Source: an uncultured Christensenella sp. (GTDB lineage Bacteria > Bacillota_A > Clostridia > Christensenellales > Borkfalkiaceae). Taken from it: a DNA stretch of 64,000 nucleotides. The DNA lies in the NCBI GenBank assembly GCA_910579295.1, contig CAJTTC010000004.1, positions 62,001 to 126,000 of the forward strand, in the 5' to 3' direction. The notes under the pieces were generated by a model. The model searched no databases, was not told where the DNA came from, and saw nothing but the letters and a program-made list of their open reading frames with translations. A program made the position numbers and the translations under genes. Below are positions 1 to 7,443 of the stretch, piece by piece. Numbering within the stretch: the first letter of the stretch is position 1; every line of letters begins with the position of its first letter.

Positions 1-140
1 TCTCTGGGTGGGGGACATAGAAAAAGCACAAGGCTGTTTGCCCTGTGCTTTTTCGTTAGTTGTATGCGATAAAACCTGCAACACCTTTTACAAAAATGTA
101 TTCCGTTTTTAGGTGTTCAAACTTTAACGCTATTGGTGGA
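1..140 (-). repeat. tRNA-trailer repeat, copy 1 (with truncated tRNA 3' end)
   Basis: This block matches positions 1051-1190 along its whole length, with scattered substitutions and small indels. Both copies carry the same terminator hairpin followed by a conserved stretch beginning GTTAGTTGTATGCGATAAA and a shared tail containing TTTTTAGGTGTTCAAACTTT. Copy 2 abuts the 3' CCA end of tRNA-Ala. Copy 1 ends in a matching TCCACCA on the minus strand, but no tRNA body follows it. Copy 1 therefore looks like a tRNA trailer plus the last bases of a tRNA. The two copies flank the phosphoesterase-like gene. Confidence 0.75.
20..54. terminator. Bidirectional terminator hairpin in repeat copy 1
   Basis: The arms GAAAAAGCACA (20-30) and TGTGCTTTTTC (44-54) pair, with inner GGC/GCC and a single A/C mismatch. 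The A-tract and T-tract at the ends would give a U-run on either strand. It lies downstream of the minus-strand phosphoesterase-like gene. Confidence 0.7.
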
Positions 141-182
141 GCGGGAATAACCTAAAACGAATAATTAATATTAAATAGCAAG

Positions 183-893
183 TTAAAGGTTTAATTTAAC
201 AATATCAATATAGTTGTTCATATTTGTGAATTTTTGATAATATAAGTCGCCTAAATCTATTTCAATGTCGGAATTGTTATTAAGCTTTTCTACGGTACTT
301 ATCAATATCGATGCGGAAGATAAGTCAAATCCATTTACATTGTAATATGCCAATGTAATATGCGGTGTTAACGGATAGTTTAACGGTTTAATATCGTTGA
401 TAATCGAATACAATTCCATTAGCTTGATATAGTTGTTTCTGTCAATAGGATATAAGCCTAAAACCAAACTTGTATTGACCATATTAAAAATGGCGTTGCT
501 TTTCATTTTAATTCGGTGGTTCCCCAGTTTTTCTATTTGATTTTTAGCTTTTATAATTTTGAGTTCATTATAAAACATCTCGTCGGATATATTTTGCAAG
601 ACTTCCGAATTGCTTAAATCGTGCAATGTCATATGAAACGTATCGGGAACCAATCTTTCACAAAAACACTGAGGTGTTGCTTCGTACAAAAAATCAACAA
701 GCTGTGAAATGGCAGCTTTGGTCGCTTCATCCAAATCGAACACTACCGTGTCGCCGTAAAATTTCTTAAATGTATTGTCTCTATTTACCTTATGCTCAAT
801 TGACTTATTACCCGTGAAATATGTACTGCCAAAGTCAATTTTGCTTTTTTCAAACGAATTTATTCGAGTCAAAAACTCATCGTAATTTTCCAT
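183..893 (-). CDS. 2H phosphoesterase-like protein (LigT/2'-5' RNA ligase fold)
   Basis: The protein has 236 residues from the ATG at 893, which sits behind a GGAG site; a longer in-frame start at 935 has no such site. Two His-x-Thr motifs are visible, HMT at about residues 87-89 and HIT at about 178-180. They are roughly 90 residues apart, the spacing and hydrophobic context of the 2H phosphoesterase superfamily. Members act on 2',3'-cyclic or 2'-5'-linked phosphodiesters in RNA or nucleotides; the substrate here is unknown. The gene is AT-rich compared with the core genome and sits alone between two copies of a tRNA-trailer repeat, so it was probably acquired. Family assignment is by motif only. 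Confidence 0.6.
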   Translation of the reverse strand: MENYDEFLTRINSFEKSKIDFGSTYFTGNKSIEHKVNRDNTFKKFYGDTVVFDLDEATKAAISQLVDFLYEATPQCFCERLVPDTFHMTLHDLSNSEVLQNISDEMFYNELKIIKAKNQIEKLGNHRIKMKSNAIFNMVNTSLVLGLYPIDRNNYIKLMELYSIINDIKPLNYPLTPHITLAYYNVNGFDLSSASILISTVEKLNNNSDIEIDLGDLYYQKFTNMNNYIDIVKLNL

Positions 894-1050
894 ATGCAAT
901 CTCCAATCGTTGTTATACAATATATATATTAACACAAATACGCGGAAATTTCAATCGAAAAATCAACAAAATGGCACTGTGGCGGGTGCTTGTATTTTAT
1001 CTATTGACGACGACGGCGAAATACCGTTTTAACGGCTTAATGGGTGGGTT

Positions 1051-1190
1051 TACTCTCGGGTGGGGCAATAGAAAAAGCACAGGCGTTTGCCCTGTGCTTT
1101 TTCGTTAGTTGTATGCGATAAAGCCCGCGACACCGTTCACGAAAATGTATTCCGTTTTTAGGTGTTCAAACTTTAACGACATTGGTGGAG
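1051..1190 (-). repeat. tRNA-trailer repeat, copy 2 (adjoins tRNA-Ala)
   Basis: This is the partner of 1-140 and is the natural 3' trailer of tRNA-Ala, including its terminator. The repeat runs into the tRNA acceptor end at 1183-1190. Conservation of the whole trailer rather than a short core suggests segmental duplication or insertion next to a tRNA, not a short att site alone. Confidence 0.75.
1071..1103. terminator. Terminator of the tRNA-Val/tRNA-Ala unit
   Basis: The 13-bp stem GAAAAAGCACAGG/CCTGTGCTTTTTC surrounds a 7-nt loop. On the minus strand it follows tRNA-Ala by about 80 nt and ends in a U-run, so it should end the tRNA transcript. Confidence 0.8.
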
Positions 1191-1258
1191 ATAAGGGGAT
1201 TCGAACCCCTGACCTATACGTTGCGAACGTATCGCGCTACCAACTGTGCTATATCCCC
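1183..1258 (-). tRNA. tRNA-Ala (anticodon CGC)
   Basis: All four arms fold. The acceptor GGGGATA pairs with TATCTCC and contains the G3-U70 wobble that is the alanine identity element. The anticodon stem ATACG/CGTAT encloses loop TTCGCAA, giving anticodon CGC (codon GCG). The T-loop is TTCGAAT, and the discriminator A and CCA are encoded. It lies 37 nt downstream of tRNA-Val in the same transcript. Confidence 0.95.
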
Positions 1259-1295
1259 ATTTATATGTTTTGCCGTGCAATGCTCTGTTGTAAAG

Positions 1296-1372
<77 letters not shown>

Positions 1373-1404
1373 TCGCCACAGTAAACTGTCGACTAAGTGA
1401 ATAT

Positions 1405-1434
1405 ATTTTATCATTGAGCGGCGGCGTTTGTCAA
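1405..1434 (-). promoter_or_regulatory. Promoter of the tRNA unit
   Basis: On the minus strand TTGACA (1429-1434) is followed after 18 nt by TAAAAT (1405-1410), about 33 nt ahead of mature tRNA-Val. This is a near-consensus vegetative promoter. Confidence 0.75.
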
Positions 1435-1454
1435 CGCTTTTTCATTCGTTAATT

Positions 1455-1712
1455 TTATTTATCGTTGGAATTATCGTCAAGACCGCATTTGCTGTTTATG
1501 AATAATATGTCGTCCGCCGAGCAATCCAGATATCTGCAAAGCCGAGAGAGGGTGGAGAGGGACGGCTGTATTCTGCCCGAACAGTATTGCGAAATGGTGG
1601 GCGTAGAAACGCCAATCGCGCGCGCAATGTCAGACTTGCTCCTGCCCGAATGCTCGATTTCATATTTCAAATTACGCGAAATAATTTTGTCAAGATTTTC
1701 TATATCTTTCAT
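1455..1712 (-). CDS. XRE-family transcriptional regulator
   Basis: This 85-residue protein consists almost entirely of one Cro/C1-type helix-turn-helix at about residues 17-70 (SKSDIARAIGVSTPTISQYC), with no effector domain. It belongs to the small DNA-binding repressor class typical of mobile elements and toxin modules. Two TTAGG-N5-CCTAA palindromes lie directly upstream of its start, which suggests negative autoregulation. It neighbours an IS3 stump and tRNA genes, a position typical of element remnants. Its regulatory target is unknown; no divergent partner gene survives upstream. Confidence 0.85.
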   Translation of the reverse strand: MKDIENLDKIISRNLKYEIEHSGRSKSDIARAIGVSTPTISQYCSGRIQPSLSTLSRLCRYLDCSADDILFINSKCGLDDNSNDK

Positions 1713-1724
1713 ATTACCATACTA

Positions 1725-1768
1725 TTAGGTAAAACCTAAAATAACTCGATATTTAGGTGTTGCCTAAA
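1725..1768. promoter_or_regulatory. Paired palindromic operators of the XRE gene
   Basis: There are two copies of an inverted repeat, TTAGG-N5-CCTAA: 1725-1739 with spacer TAAAA, and 1752-1768 extended to TTTAGG/CCTAAA with spacer TGTTG. Their centres are 28 bp apart. They begin 13 bp upstream of the XRE start codon, where a Cro/C1-type repressor would bind its own promoter. Binding is inferred. Confidence 0.65.
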
Positions 1769-1801
1769 ATATAATAGACGGTGTATAAGTATAGTATATA
1801 A

Positions 1802-1945
1802 AAATCACATAAAAAATATTTCATTGGATTTGAAGATTTCATTGACAAGCTTCATTCTTATATTTATTACTACAACAATGAGAGAATTTCTCTCAAACTA
1901 AAAGGAATGAGCCCTGTACAATACAGAACTCATTACCAATTCTAA
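1802..1945 (+). pseudogene. IS3-family transposase, C-terminal remnant
   Basis: One open frame ending in TAA at 1943-1945 reads as the end of an IS3/IS150-type OrfB. It contains YYYNNERISLKLKGMSPVQY, the hallmark end of that DDE transposase family. Nothing upstream continues the frame into a full catalytic domain. Downstream, GTCCAAACTTTGGGGTTCA (about 1961-1979) resembles the terminal inverted repeat of IS150-group elements. The insertion sequence is therefore decayed to its right end. Confidence 0.75.
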
Positions 1946-2065
1946 TTTATTTAATTTTTTGTCCAAACTTTGGGGTTCACTTCATTCTCGGGGCGGTTAA
2001 GTTTTGATGATTTTAAGTTTGTCGCATTGTCAAGCAATTAATGGCTTAGCCTAGCGACGCGCTTG

Positions 2066-5000
2066 TTACTCGTCTTTCTTGCCTGCGAGCTTCTTATAGC
2101 CCTCAAACCTTTCCTTAGCCGAAGCTTCGGTCTGTTTGAACAACTCTGTTGCGACTTCCGCGCCCTGCGTCTTAACAAGGGAAGAGTAGCGTGTTTCGCC
2201 TGCAAGGAACGCCTGATAATCGCCCGTGGGTTCTTTGCTGTCAAGCGTGAATACCTCGCCTTCGGGATTGTATCTGTAAAGCTGCCAATAACCGCAATCA
2301 ACAGCCGCCTTCTCTTCGAGCTGGCTCTTGGTCATATTGATGCCGTGGTTGATACAGGGAGCATAGCAGATAATGAGCGAAGGCCCGTGGTAAGCTTCAG
2401 CCTCGGTCAACGCTTTAAGGAGCTGAGCGGGATTGCTGCCCATAGCGCACTGTGCAACGTATACGTAGCCGTACGACTTGGCAATCATGCCGAGGTCCTT
2501 CTTCTTAACTCTCTTGCCTGCCGAAGCAAACTTAGCAACCGCGCCGATGTTGGTCGACTTGGAAGCCTGTCCGCCCGTGTTGGAGTAAACCTCGGTATCG
2601 AGAACGAGCACGTTTACGTCCTCGCCGCTTGCAAGCACGTGGTCAAGTCCGCCGTAACCGATATCGTAAGCCCAGCCGTCGCCGCCGAATATCCAAATGG
2701 ACTTCTTGGCAAGGCAGTCCTTAGCGTCGAGAATTTCTTTGATAAGCGAATAAGTTTCGATAGCCTTAACGAAGGATTGGCTCGCTTCCTGTCCGTCTGC
2801 GTAGTTGGTCCACGTCGTAGCAAGCTTTGCAACCTTCGCCTTAACCGCAACTATATCTCTGAGCAGAGCGGCGGTTTCGTTGTCGCTGTCGAGGTTGTCT
2901 TCGAGCACCTTAACGAGGGTAGCCGCCGCAGCTTTGGAAGCTTCTCTGTCCTCGAATGCTTTCAGATATTCTTCGCAAGCAACCTTGCCTTCTTCGTTGT
3001 CCCAGATCTCGATAAGCTTCTGAACCTTGGATTTAACGTGATTTCTTCTTGCCGTGTAAGCGAGATTCATGCCGTAGCCGAACTCCGCGTTGTCCTCGAA
3101 CAAGCTGTTAGCCCATGCAGGACCTCTGCCTTCCTTAGTGGTGGTGTAGGGGCATGTGGGCGACGAGCCGCCGTAAATGGAGGAGCAGCCCGTAGCGTTT
3201 GCTATAACCATATCTTCGCCGAAGAGCTGAGTGATAACCTTAACGTAAGGAGTTTCGCCGCAACCTGCGCACGCGCCCGAGAACTCGAACAAAGGCGTGC
3301 AGAATTGGCAACCCTTAACCGTTTCTTTCTTGAACTTAGACGTATCGGCTGCGGGAAGGTTAACGGTGTATTCCCAATTCTTGTCCTCGTGCTTTTTAAG
3401 CGACGCGGCAAGAGGAACCATCGTGATAGCTCCGCCGTCCTTTACGGGGCAAACCGTAGCACACACGCCGCAACCCATACAGTCGAGGGGAGATACCTGC
3501 ATTCTGTACTCGTAACCGGGCAAGCCGATAGCCGCCTTTGTTTCGAGGGAAGCGGGCTTGTTTTCGCCTTCCTTGACGAGGGCGGGTCTTAAACAAGCGT
3601 GAGGGCAAACGAACGAGCAGGTACCGCACTGAATACACTTTGCAAGGTCGATTTCGGGAACGGTAACGGCAACGCCGCGCTTCTCGAATTTGGTCGTGCC
3701 CGTGGGAACGTGTCCGTCGGCGTTAAACTGCGAGCTCTTTAACTTGTCGCCTTCAAGGTAGAGGATAGGTTTAATGATTTCCTGATAGTATTTGTCGGAG
3801 TGACCCTTAACCATCTTAGCACCGTCGGTTGCGGTTGCCCAGGTTTCGGGAACTTCGATTTTGATAAGCTGATCGCCCGCCGCGGCGTCGATAGCGTTGT
3901 AATTCATCTGAACGACGGCGTCGCCCTTTCTGCCGAACGATTTCTTAGCCATATACTTCATATAATCTATGGCTTGCTCGTAGGGCATAATCTGAGGGTT
4001 AACGCGGAAGAACGCCGACTGCAAAATGGTGTTTGTTCTGCCCTTCAATCCAAGCTCGCCCGCAATCTTGATAGCGTCGATAACGTAGAGGTTGATGTGC
4101 TTCTTTGCAATGTCCTGCTTAACTCTTGCGGGAAGGAAGCTTTCGAGAGCCTTAATTGTGGTTGCTTCGGTGTTGATTAAGAACGTGCCGCCCTCTTTAA
4201 TGTCGCTCGTCATATCGTAACGCGTGATGTACGAGGGGTTGGAGCACTGAACGAAGTCCGCGCTGTCGATTAAGTATTCGCTCTGAATAGGCGTATCGCC
4301 GAAACGGAGGTGGGATACGGTGATGCCGCCCGATTTCTTGGAATCATAGAAGAAATAAGCCTGAGCGTGCTTGTCCGTGTGATCGCCTATAATCTTTATG
4401 GAGTTCTTGTTTGCGCCGACAGTGCCGTCAGAGCCGAGACCGTAGAACTTACACGAGGTAGAGCCTGCGGGAGCGGCGTCGAATTTCTCGGAGAAGTCGA
4501 GCGAAGAGTTGGTAACGTCCTCGTAAATACCGATAGTGAAGTGGTTTTTGGGCTCTTTCTGTTCGAGATTTTTGTAAACCGCCTTGACCATCGAGGGGGT
4601 GAATTCCTTAGAACCCAAGCCGTATCTGCCGCCGACAACCTTTACTCCGCTTATGCCTTTTTCGAAGATAGCCGAGCAAACGTCGAGATAGAGAGGTTCG
4701 CCGAGCGAGCCGGGCTCTTTCGTTCTGTCGAGTACCGCAATCTTCTTACAGGACTTGGGAATAGCCGCAACGAACGCGTCCGCAACGAAAGGTCTGTACA
4801 GACGGACTTTGATAAGACCGTATTTCTTGCCCATCGTGTTGAGCTTGTTGATGCTCTCCTCGATAGTTTCGCAACCCGAACCCATACAAACGATAACCTG
4901 TTGAGCGTCGGGGTGTCCCACGTAGTCGAAGAGGTGATAGCTTCTGCCGCATTTAGCGGAAACTATATCCATCATCTTCTGAACGATAGCGGGAGCAGCG

Positions 5001-5728
5001 GCGTAGTAGCTGTTAGCCGTCTCTCTGTTCTGGAAGTAAGTATCGCCGTTCTGCGCCGTGCCCTTTTGAATGGGGTGCTCGGGGTTGAGCGAGCGGCTCT
5101 TAAAGTCTGCTATGTCGGCGGCAATGCCTGCTCTGTCGCAGATAGCGCGGATTTCTGCATAGTCGTCCGCGTCGTCCCAAACGTCGATTTTTGCAACCTC
5201 GTGCGATGTTCTGAAACCGTCGAAGAAATTGATGAAGGGAACTTTTGCTTTAAGAGTGGAGAGGTGAGCGACAAGAGCAAGGTCCATAACTTCCTGAACC
5301 GAGCCGTCGCAGAGCATTGCGAAGCCCGTCTGACGGCAAGCCATTACGTCGGCGTGGTCACCGAAGATGTTGAGCGAGTGAGCAGCCAATGCGCGCGCCG
5401 AAACGTGCATAACCATAGGCATAAGCTCGCCCGATATCTTGTACATATTGGGAATCATCAGAAGAAGACCCTGAGAAGCGGTGTAGGTGGTCGTAAGCGC
5501 GCCTGCGCAAAGCGAACCGTGAACAGCGCCCGCGGCGCCGCCTTCAGACTGCATCTCGGCAATCTTAACCTTCTGACCCCACATGTTTGTCCTGCCTGCG
5601 GTTGCCCATTCGTCCGCAACTTCCGCCATAGGGGAAGAGGGAGTAATGGGGTAAATCGCCGCTACTTCCGAAAAAGCATAGGCAACGTGGCTTGCGGCGG
5701 TATTACCGTCGATAGTCAATTTTTTCAT
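2066..5728 (-). CDS. nifJ: Pyruvate:ferredoxin (flavodoxin) oxidoreductase
   Basis: This single-chain PFOR oxidatively decarboxylates pyruvate to acetyl-CoA and CO2, passing electrons to ferredoxin or flavodoxin in the cytoplasm. Its 1220 residues match the usual length of about 1170-1200. The order is N-terminal pyruvate-binding domain (YPITPSSPMAE), CoA domain, a two-cluster ferredoxin domain (CIQCGTCSFVCPHAC, then CMGCGVCATVCPV), and a C-terminal thiamine-diphosphate domain with CAGCGETPYVK and GDGWAYDIGYGGLDHV. The start is the ATG at 5728 behind ACGGAGG; an upstream in-frame TTG adds only one residue. It stands alone under a consensus promoter, consistent with a central catabolic enzyme of a strict anaerobe. 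Confidence 0.97.
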   Translation of the reverse strand: MKKLTIDGNTAASHVAYAFSEVAAIYPITPSSPMAEVADEWATAGRTNMWGQKVKIAEMQSEGGAAGAVHGSLCAGALTTTYTASQGLLLMIPNMYKISGELMPMVMHVSARALAAHSLNIFGDHADVMACRQTGFAMLCDGSVQEVMDLALVAHLSTLKAKVPFINFFDGFRTSHEVAKIDVWDDADDYAEIRAICDRAGIAADIADFKSRSLNPEHPIQKGTAQNGDTYFQNRETANSYYAAAPAIVQKMMDIVSAKCGRSYHLFDYVGHPDAQQVIVCMGSGCETIEESINKLNTMGKKYGLIKVRLYRPFVADAFVAAIPKSCKKIAVLDRTKEPGSLGEPLYLDVCSAIFEKGISGVKVVGGRYGLGSKEFTPSMVKAVYKNLEQKEPKNHFTIGIYEDVTNSSLDFSEKFDAAPAGSTSCKFYGLGSDGTVGANKNSIKIIGDHTDKHAQAYFFYDSKKSGGITVSHLRFGDTPIQSEYLIDSADFVQCSNPSYITRYDMTSDIKEGGTFLINTEATTIKALESFLPARVKQDIAKKHINLYVIDAIKIAGELGLKGRTNTILQSAFFRVNPQIMPYEQAIDYMKYMAKKSFGRKGDAVVQMNYNAIDAAAGDQLIKIEVPETWATATDGAKMVKGHSDKYYQEIIKPILYLEGDKLKSSQFNADGHVPTGTTKFEKRGVAVTVPEIDLAKCIQCGTCSFVCPHACLRPALVKEGENKPASLETKAAIGLPGYEYRMQVSPLDCMGCGVCATVCPVKDGGAITMVPLAASLKKHEDKNWEYTVNLPAADTSKFKKETVKGCQFCTPLFEFSGACAGCGETPYVKVITQLFGEDMVIANATGCSSIYGGSSPTCPYTTTKEGRGPAWANSLFEDNAEFGYGMNLAYTARRNHVKSKVQKLIEIWDNEEGKVACEEYLKAFEDREASKAAAATLVKVLEDNLDSDNETAALLRDIVAVKAKVAKLATTWTNYADGQEASQSFVKAIETYSLIKEILDAKDCLAKKSIWIFGGDGWAYDIGYGGLDHVLASGEDVNVLVLDTEVYSNTGGQASKSTNIGAVAKFASAGKRVKKKDLGMIAKSYGYVYVAQCAMGSNPAQLLKALTEAEAYHGPSLIICYAPCINHGINMTKSQLEEKAAVDCGYWQLYRYNPEGEVFTLDSKEPTGDYQAFLAGETRYSSLVKTQGAEVATELFKQTEASAKERFEGYKKLAGKKDE

Positions 5729-5793
5729 CAAAAAAACCTCCGTAAATGTTTTTAATAATTTTTGAACTTGCAGTGTAAAAATACACCTAAATT

Positions 5794-5822
5794 ATTATAA
5801 GACAAGCCTTTTGAAATGTCAA
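5794..5822 (-). promoter_or_regulatory. Consensus promoter of nifJ
   Basis: On the minus strand TTGACA (5817-5822), a 17-nt spacer and TATAAT (5794-5799) form a perfect consensus. The leader of about 58 nt contains a small GTGTA/TACAC hairpin ahead of the ribosome site. Confidence 0.85.
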
Positions 5823-5926
5823 TACGCGTTTTGATTTTTTACGGCGGGAATTTTGTATAAATTATTGTATAAATTATAATGTAATCAAATCTTCGGTTAT
5901 TTAATAAAAAATTTTAACGTAAAACG

Positions 5927-5955
5927 TTGCAACGGCGTTGCTTAAATGATATAAT
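5927..5955 (+). promoter_or_regulatory. Promoter of the coiled-coil membrane protein gene
   Basis: TTGCAA (5927-5932), 17-nt spacer, TATAAT (5950-5955). It lies about 80 nt ahead of the ATG at 6040. The rest of the 5729-6039 gap is AT-rich and shows only this promoter and the divergent nifJ promoter. Confidence 0.75.
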
Positions 5956-6039
5956 GTCAAAAAAGAATATTTGCGTACAACAGTTTTCAAACGCCACATT
6001 CAAACATAGTTTTTGGTAAAGCTAAATCGGAGGAAGATT

Positions 6040-7329
6040 ATGGATAAAAACGAAATTCTTGCAAATATGTACGTTTTGCGCGCGGGGCTTTCTTTTGTTG
6101 CGGTAAACGCCAAGCATATCAGAGGAACGATAAACACAGCAAAGAGCAAGGCTAAAAAGGACGAGAAAGCGGCAAGAGATAAGCTTAAAAACGCGCAGGA
6201 CGACCTTGCAAACAATCGGGCTCTGTTGGCGGAATCTTACGCCGGCGAGGAAAACCGTAAAAAAGCCGGTAAAGAGCAGTCCAAGGAAAACGACAGGCTT
6301 GCCCAAAATTTTGCCGACGATATCGTAAAAGGCGTTTTTAAAACCATACTGTTGCTTATAGGCGCGGTAGCCTGCGCTTACGTCAGCTTAATAGGCTCTA
6401 TTATGCAGGGCTGGCTCGGCGAACCTCCGCACAGCGAGTTTATCAGAAAAATTTACGGCTGGATGCTGGGAAGCCTTTGGACGGGAGAAGGTTCGTTGGC
6501 TATGGGGCTTTTAATCAGTATTATAACGTGGGTTATGATATGCGTGGGCGCAGTGGCGGCAGTCGGCTGTTTGGCTCTTTTGGGTATGGCTTTAATCGGA
6601 CATCCGTTTTGGGGCACAAGATTCAGGCGGGATAAAAGAACCAAAGGAATGAAGAGCGTAAAGCAGTACAAAGCCGACATAAAATTGTATTCTCAAGCCG
6701 TTGAAAACGCTTCCGCCATAATTCCCTTATACGAAAACGACCTCAAAGCCGTACAGAACAACGGCAAGAAAGAAGTGGCGAATGCCTGCGCTTCGCTTCA
6801 ACCCCTCGCCGCTAATACCGCCGCGTTTTACAAGGCTCTCAGAGCTACTTTTTCGACCTTTCTCGACGAGCGCGATTGGGATAATCTCGACCTGTTAACT
6901 TATTACATAGAAACGGGGCGCGCCGACACCGTTAAAGAGAGCTTGCAACTGCTCGACCGTCAGAAACAGACCGACCAGATAGTCAGAGCCGTAAACGAGG
7001 CTGCGGGAGCCGTCTGCCGTACGGTTAATAACGGATTACGCGTTTTGCAAAACGATATGCGCAGGTGCTTCAACGTTTTGTCGGAGCAGATTGAAAGCGT
7101 GGGCAGCGCGGTAAGCTCTATAAACGGCAGAATTAGCTCCGTAGAAAGCGCAATAGCCAGCCAAAACGCACAGCTTTCTTCACTTGCGAGCGAAGTCAAT
7201 TTGTCCAAAGCGCTTAACTCTCAGAGGAACGAAAGCAGTTCGCAGCTTATAACCTACGCAAAGGAGTGCGCAAGCGATACTAAATATATCGCCGACCAAA
7301 TTCGTTGGGCGCAAATCGGCGGAAGATAA
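6040..7329 (+). CDS. Coiled-coil membrane protein of unknown function
   Basis: The ATG at 6040 follows GGAGG; longer in-frame reading upstream lacks a site. The 429-residue protein has a charged, Lys/Ala-rich helical N-terminus (about 30-95). Two hydrophobic stretches follow (about 100-125 and 150-185) that could form two or three membrane helices. Then comes a long helical region ending in heptad-like SSINGRISSVESAIASQNAQ near residues 370-395. There is no signal peptide and no catalytic motif that I recognise. The form suggests a membrane-anchored scaffold with cytoplasmic coiled coils. It is a single-gene unit between nifJ and the ECF genes. Confidence 0.6.
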   Translation: MDKNEILANMYVLRAGLSFVAVNAKHIRGTINTAKSKAKKDEKAARDKLKNAQDDLANNRALLAESYAGEENRKKAGKEQSKENDRLAQNFADDIVKGVFKTILLLIGAVACAYVSLIGSIMQGWLGEPPHSEFIRKIYGWMLGSLWTGEGSLAMGLLISIITWVMICVGAVAAVGCLALLGMALIGHPFWGTRFRRDKRTKGMKSVKQYKADIKLYSQAVENASAIIPLYENDLKAVQNNGKKEVANACASLQPLAANTAAFYKALRATFSTFLDERDWDNLDLLTYYIETGRADTVKESLQLLDRQKQTDQIVRAVNEAAGAVCRTVNNGLRVLQNDMRRCFNVLSEQIESVGSAVSSINGRISSVESAIASQNAQLSSLASEVNLSKALNSQRNESSSQLITYAKECASDTKYIADQIRWAQIGGR

Positions 7330-7342
7330 TTAAAACTCATTA

Positions 7343-7371
7343 TAAGGCGCAGCGTAAAACGTTGCGCCTTA
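7343..7371 (+). terminator. Hairpin after the coiled-coil gene
   Basis: The 12-bp stem TAAGGCGCAGCG/CGTTGCGCCTTA (one G-U pair) has loop TAAAA. No U-run follows on the plus strand, so termination is uncertain. Confidence 0.45.
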
Positions 7372-7402
7372 AAAATTTCTCGGTAATTTCACTTTAAATT
7401 TG

Positions 7403-7431
7403 TTGTTAATTCGCGCTTGCTTTGTTATAAT
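7403..7431 (+). promoter_or_regulatory. Promoter of the ecf-truA operon
   Basis: TTGTTA (7403-7408), 17-nt spacer, TATAAT (7426-7431). The expected transcription start (about 7438) is only a few bases ahead of the ATG at 7444, so the first mRNA would be leaderless or nearly so. Confidence 0.75.
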
Positions 7432-7443
7432 TTTTGGGTAAAT

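Noticed and set aside
1802..1945. A functional IS3 element
   Set aside because: Only the last 48 or so codons and a possible right end remain; no left end, no OrfA and no catalytic domain upstream.
2063..5755. Long plus-strand reading frames (509 and 481 codons) opposite nifJ
   Set aside because: They are antisense to a full-length, highly conserved PFOR whose codon use in GC-rich DNA leaves the complementary strand open. No ribosome site or family motifs.
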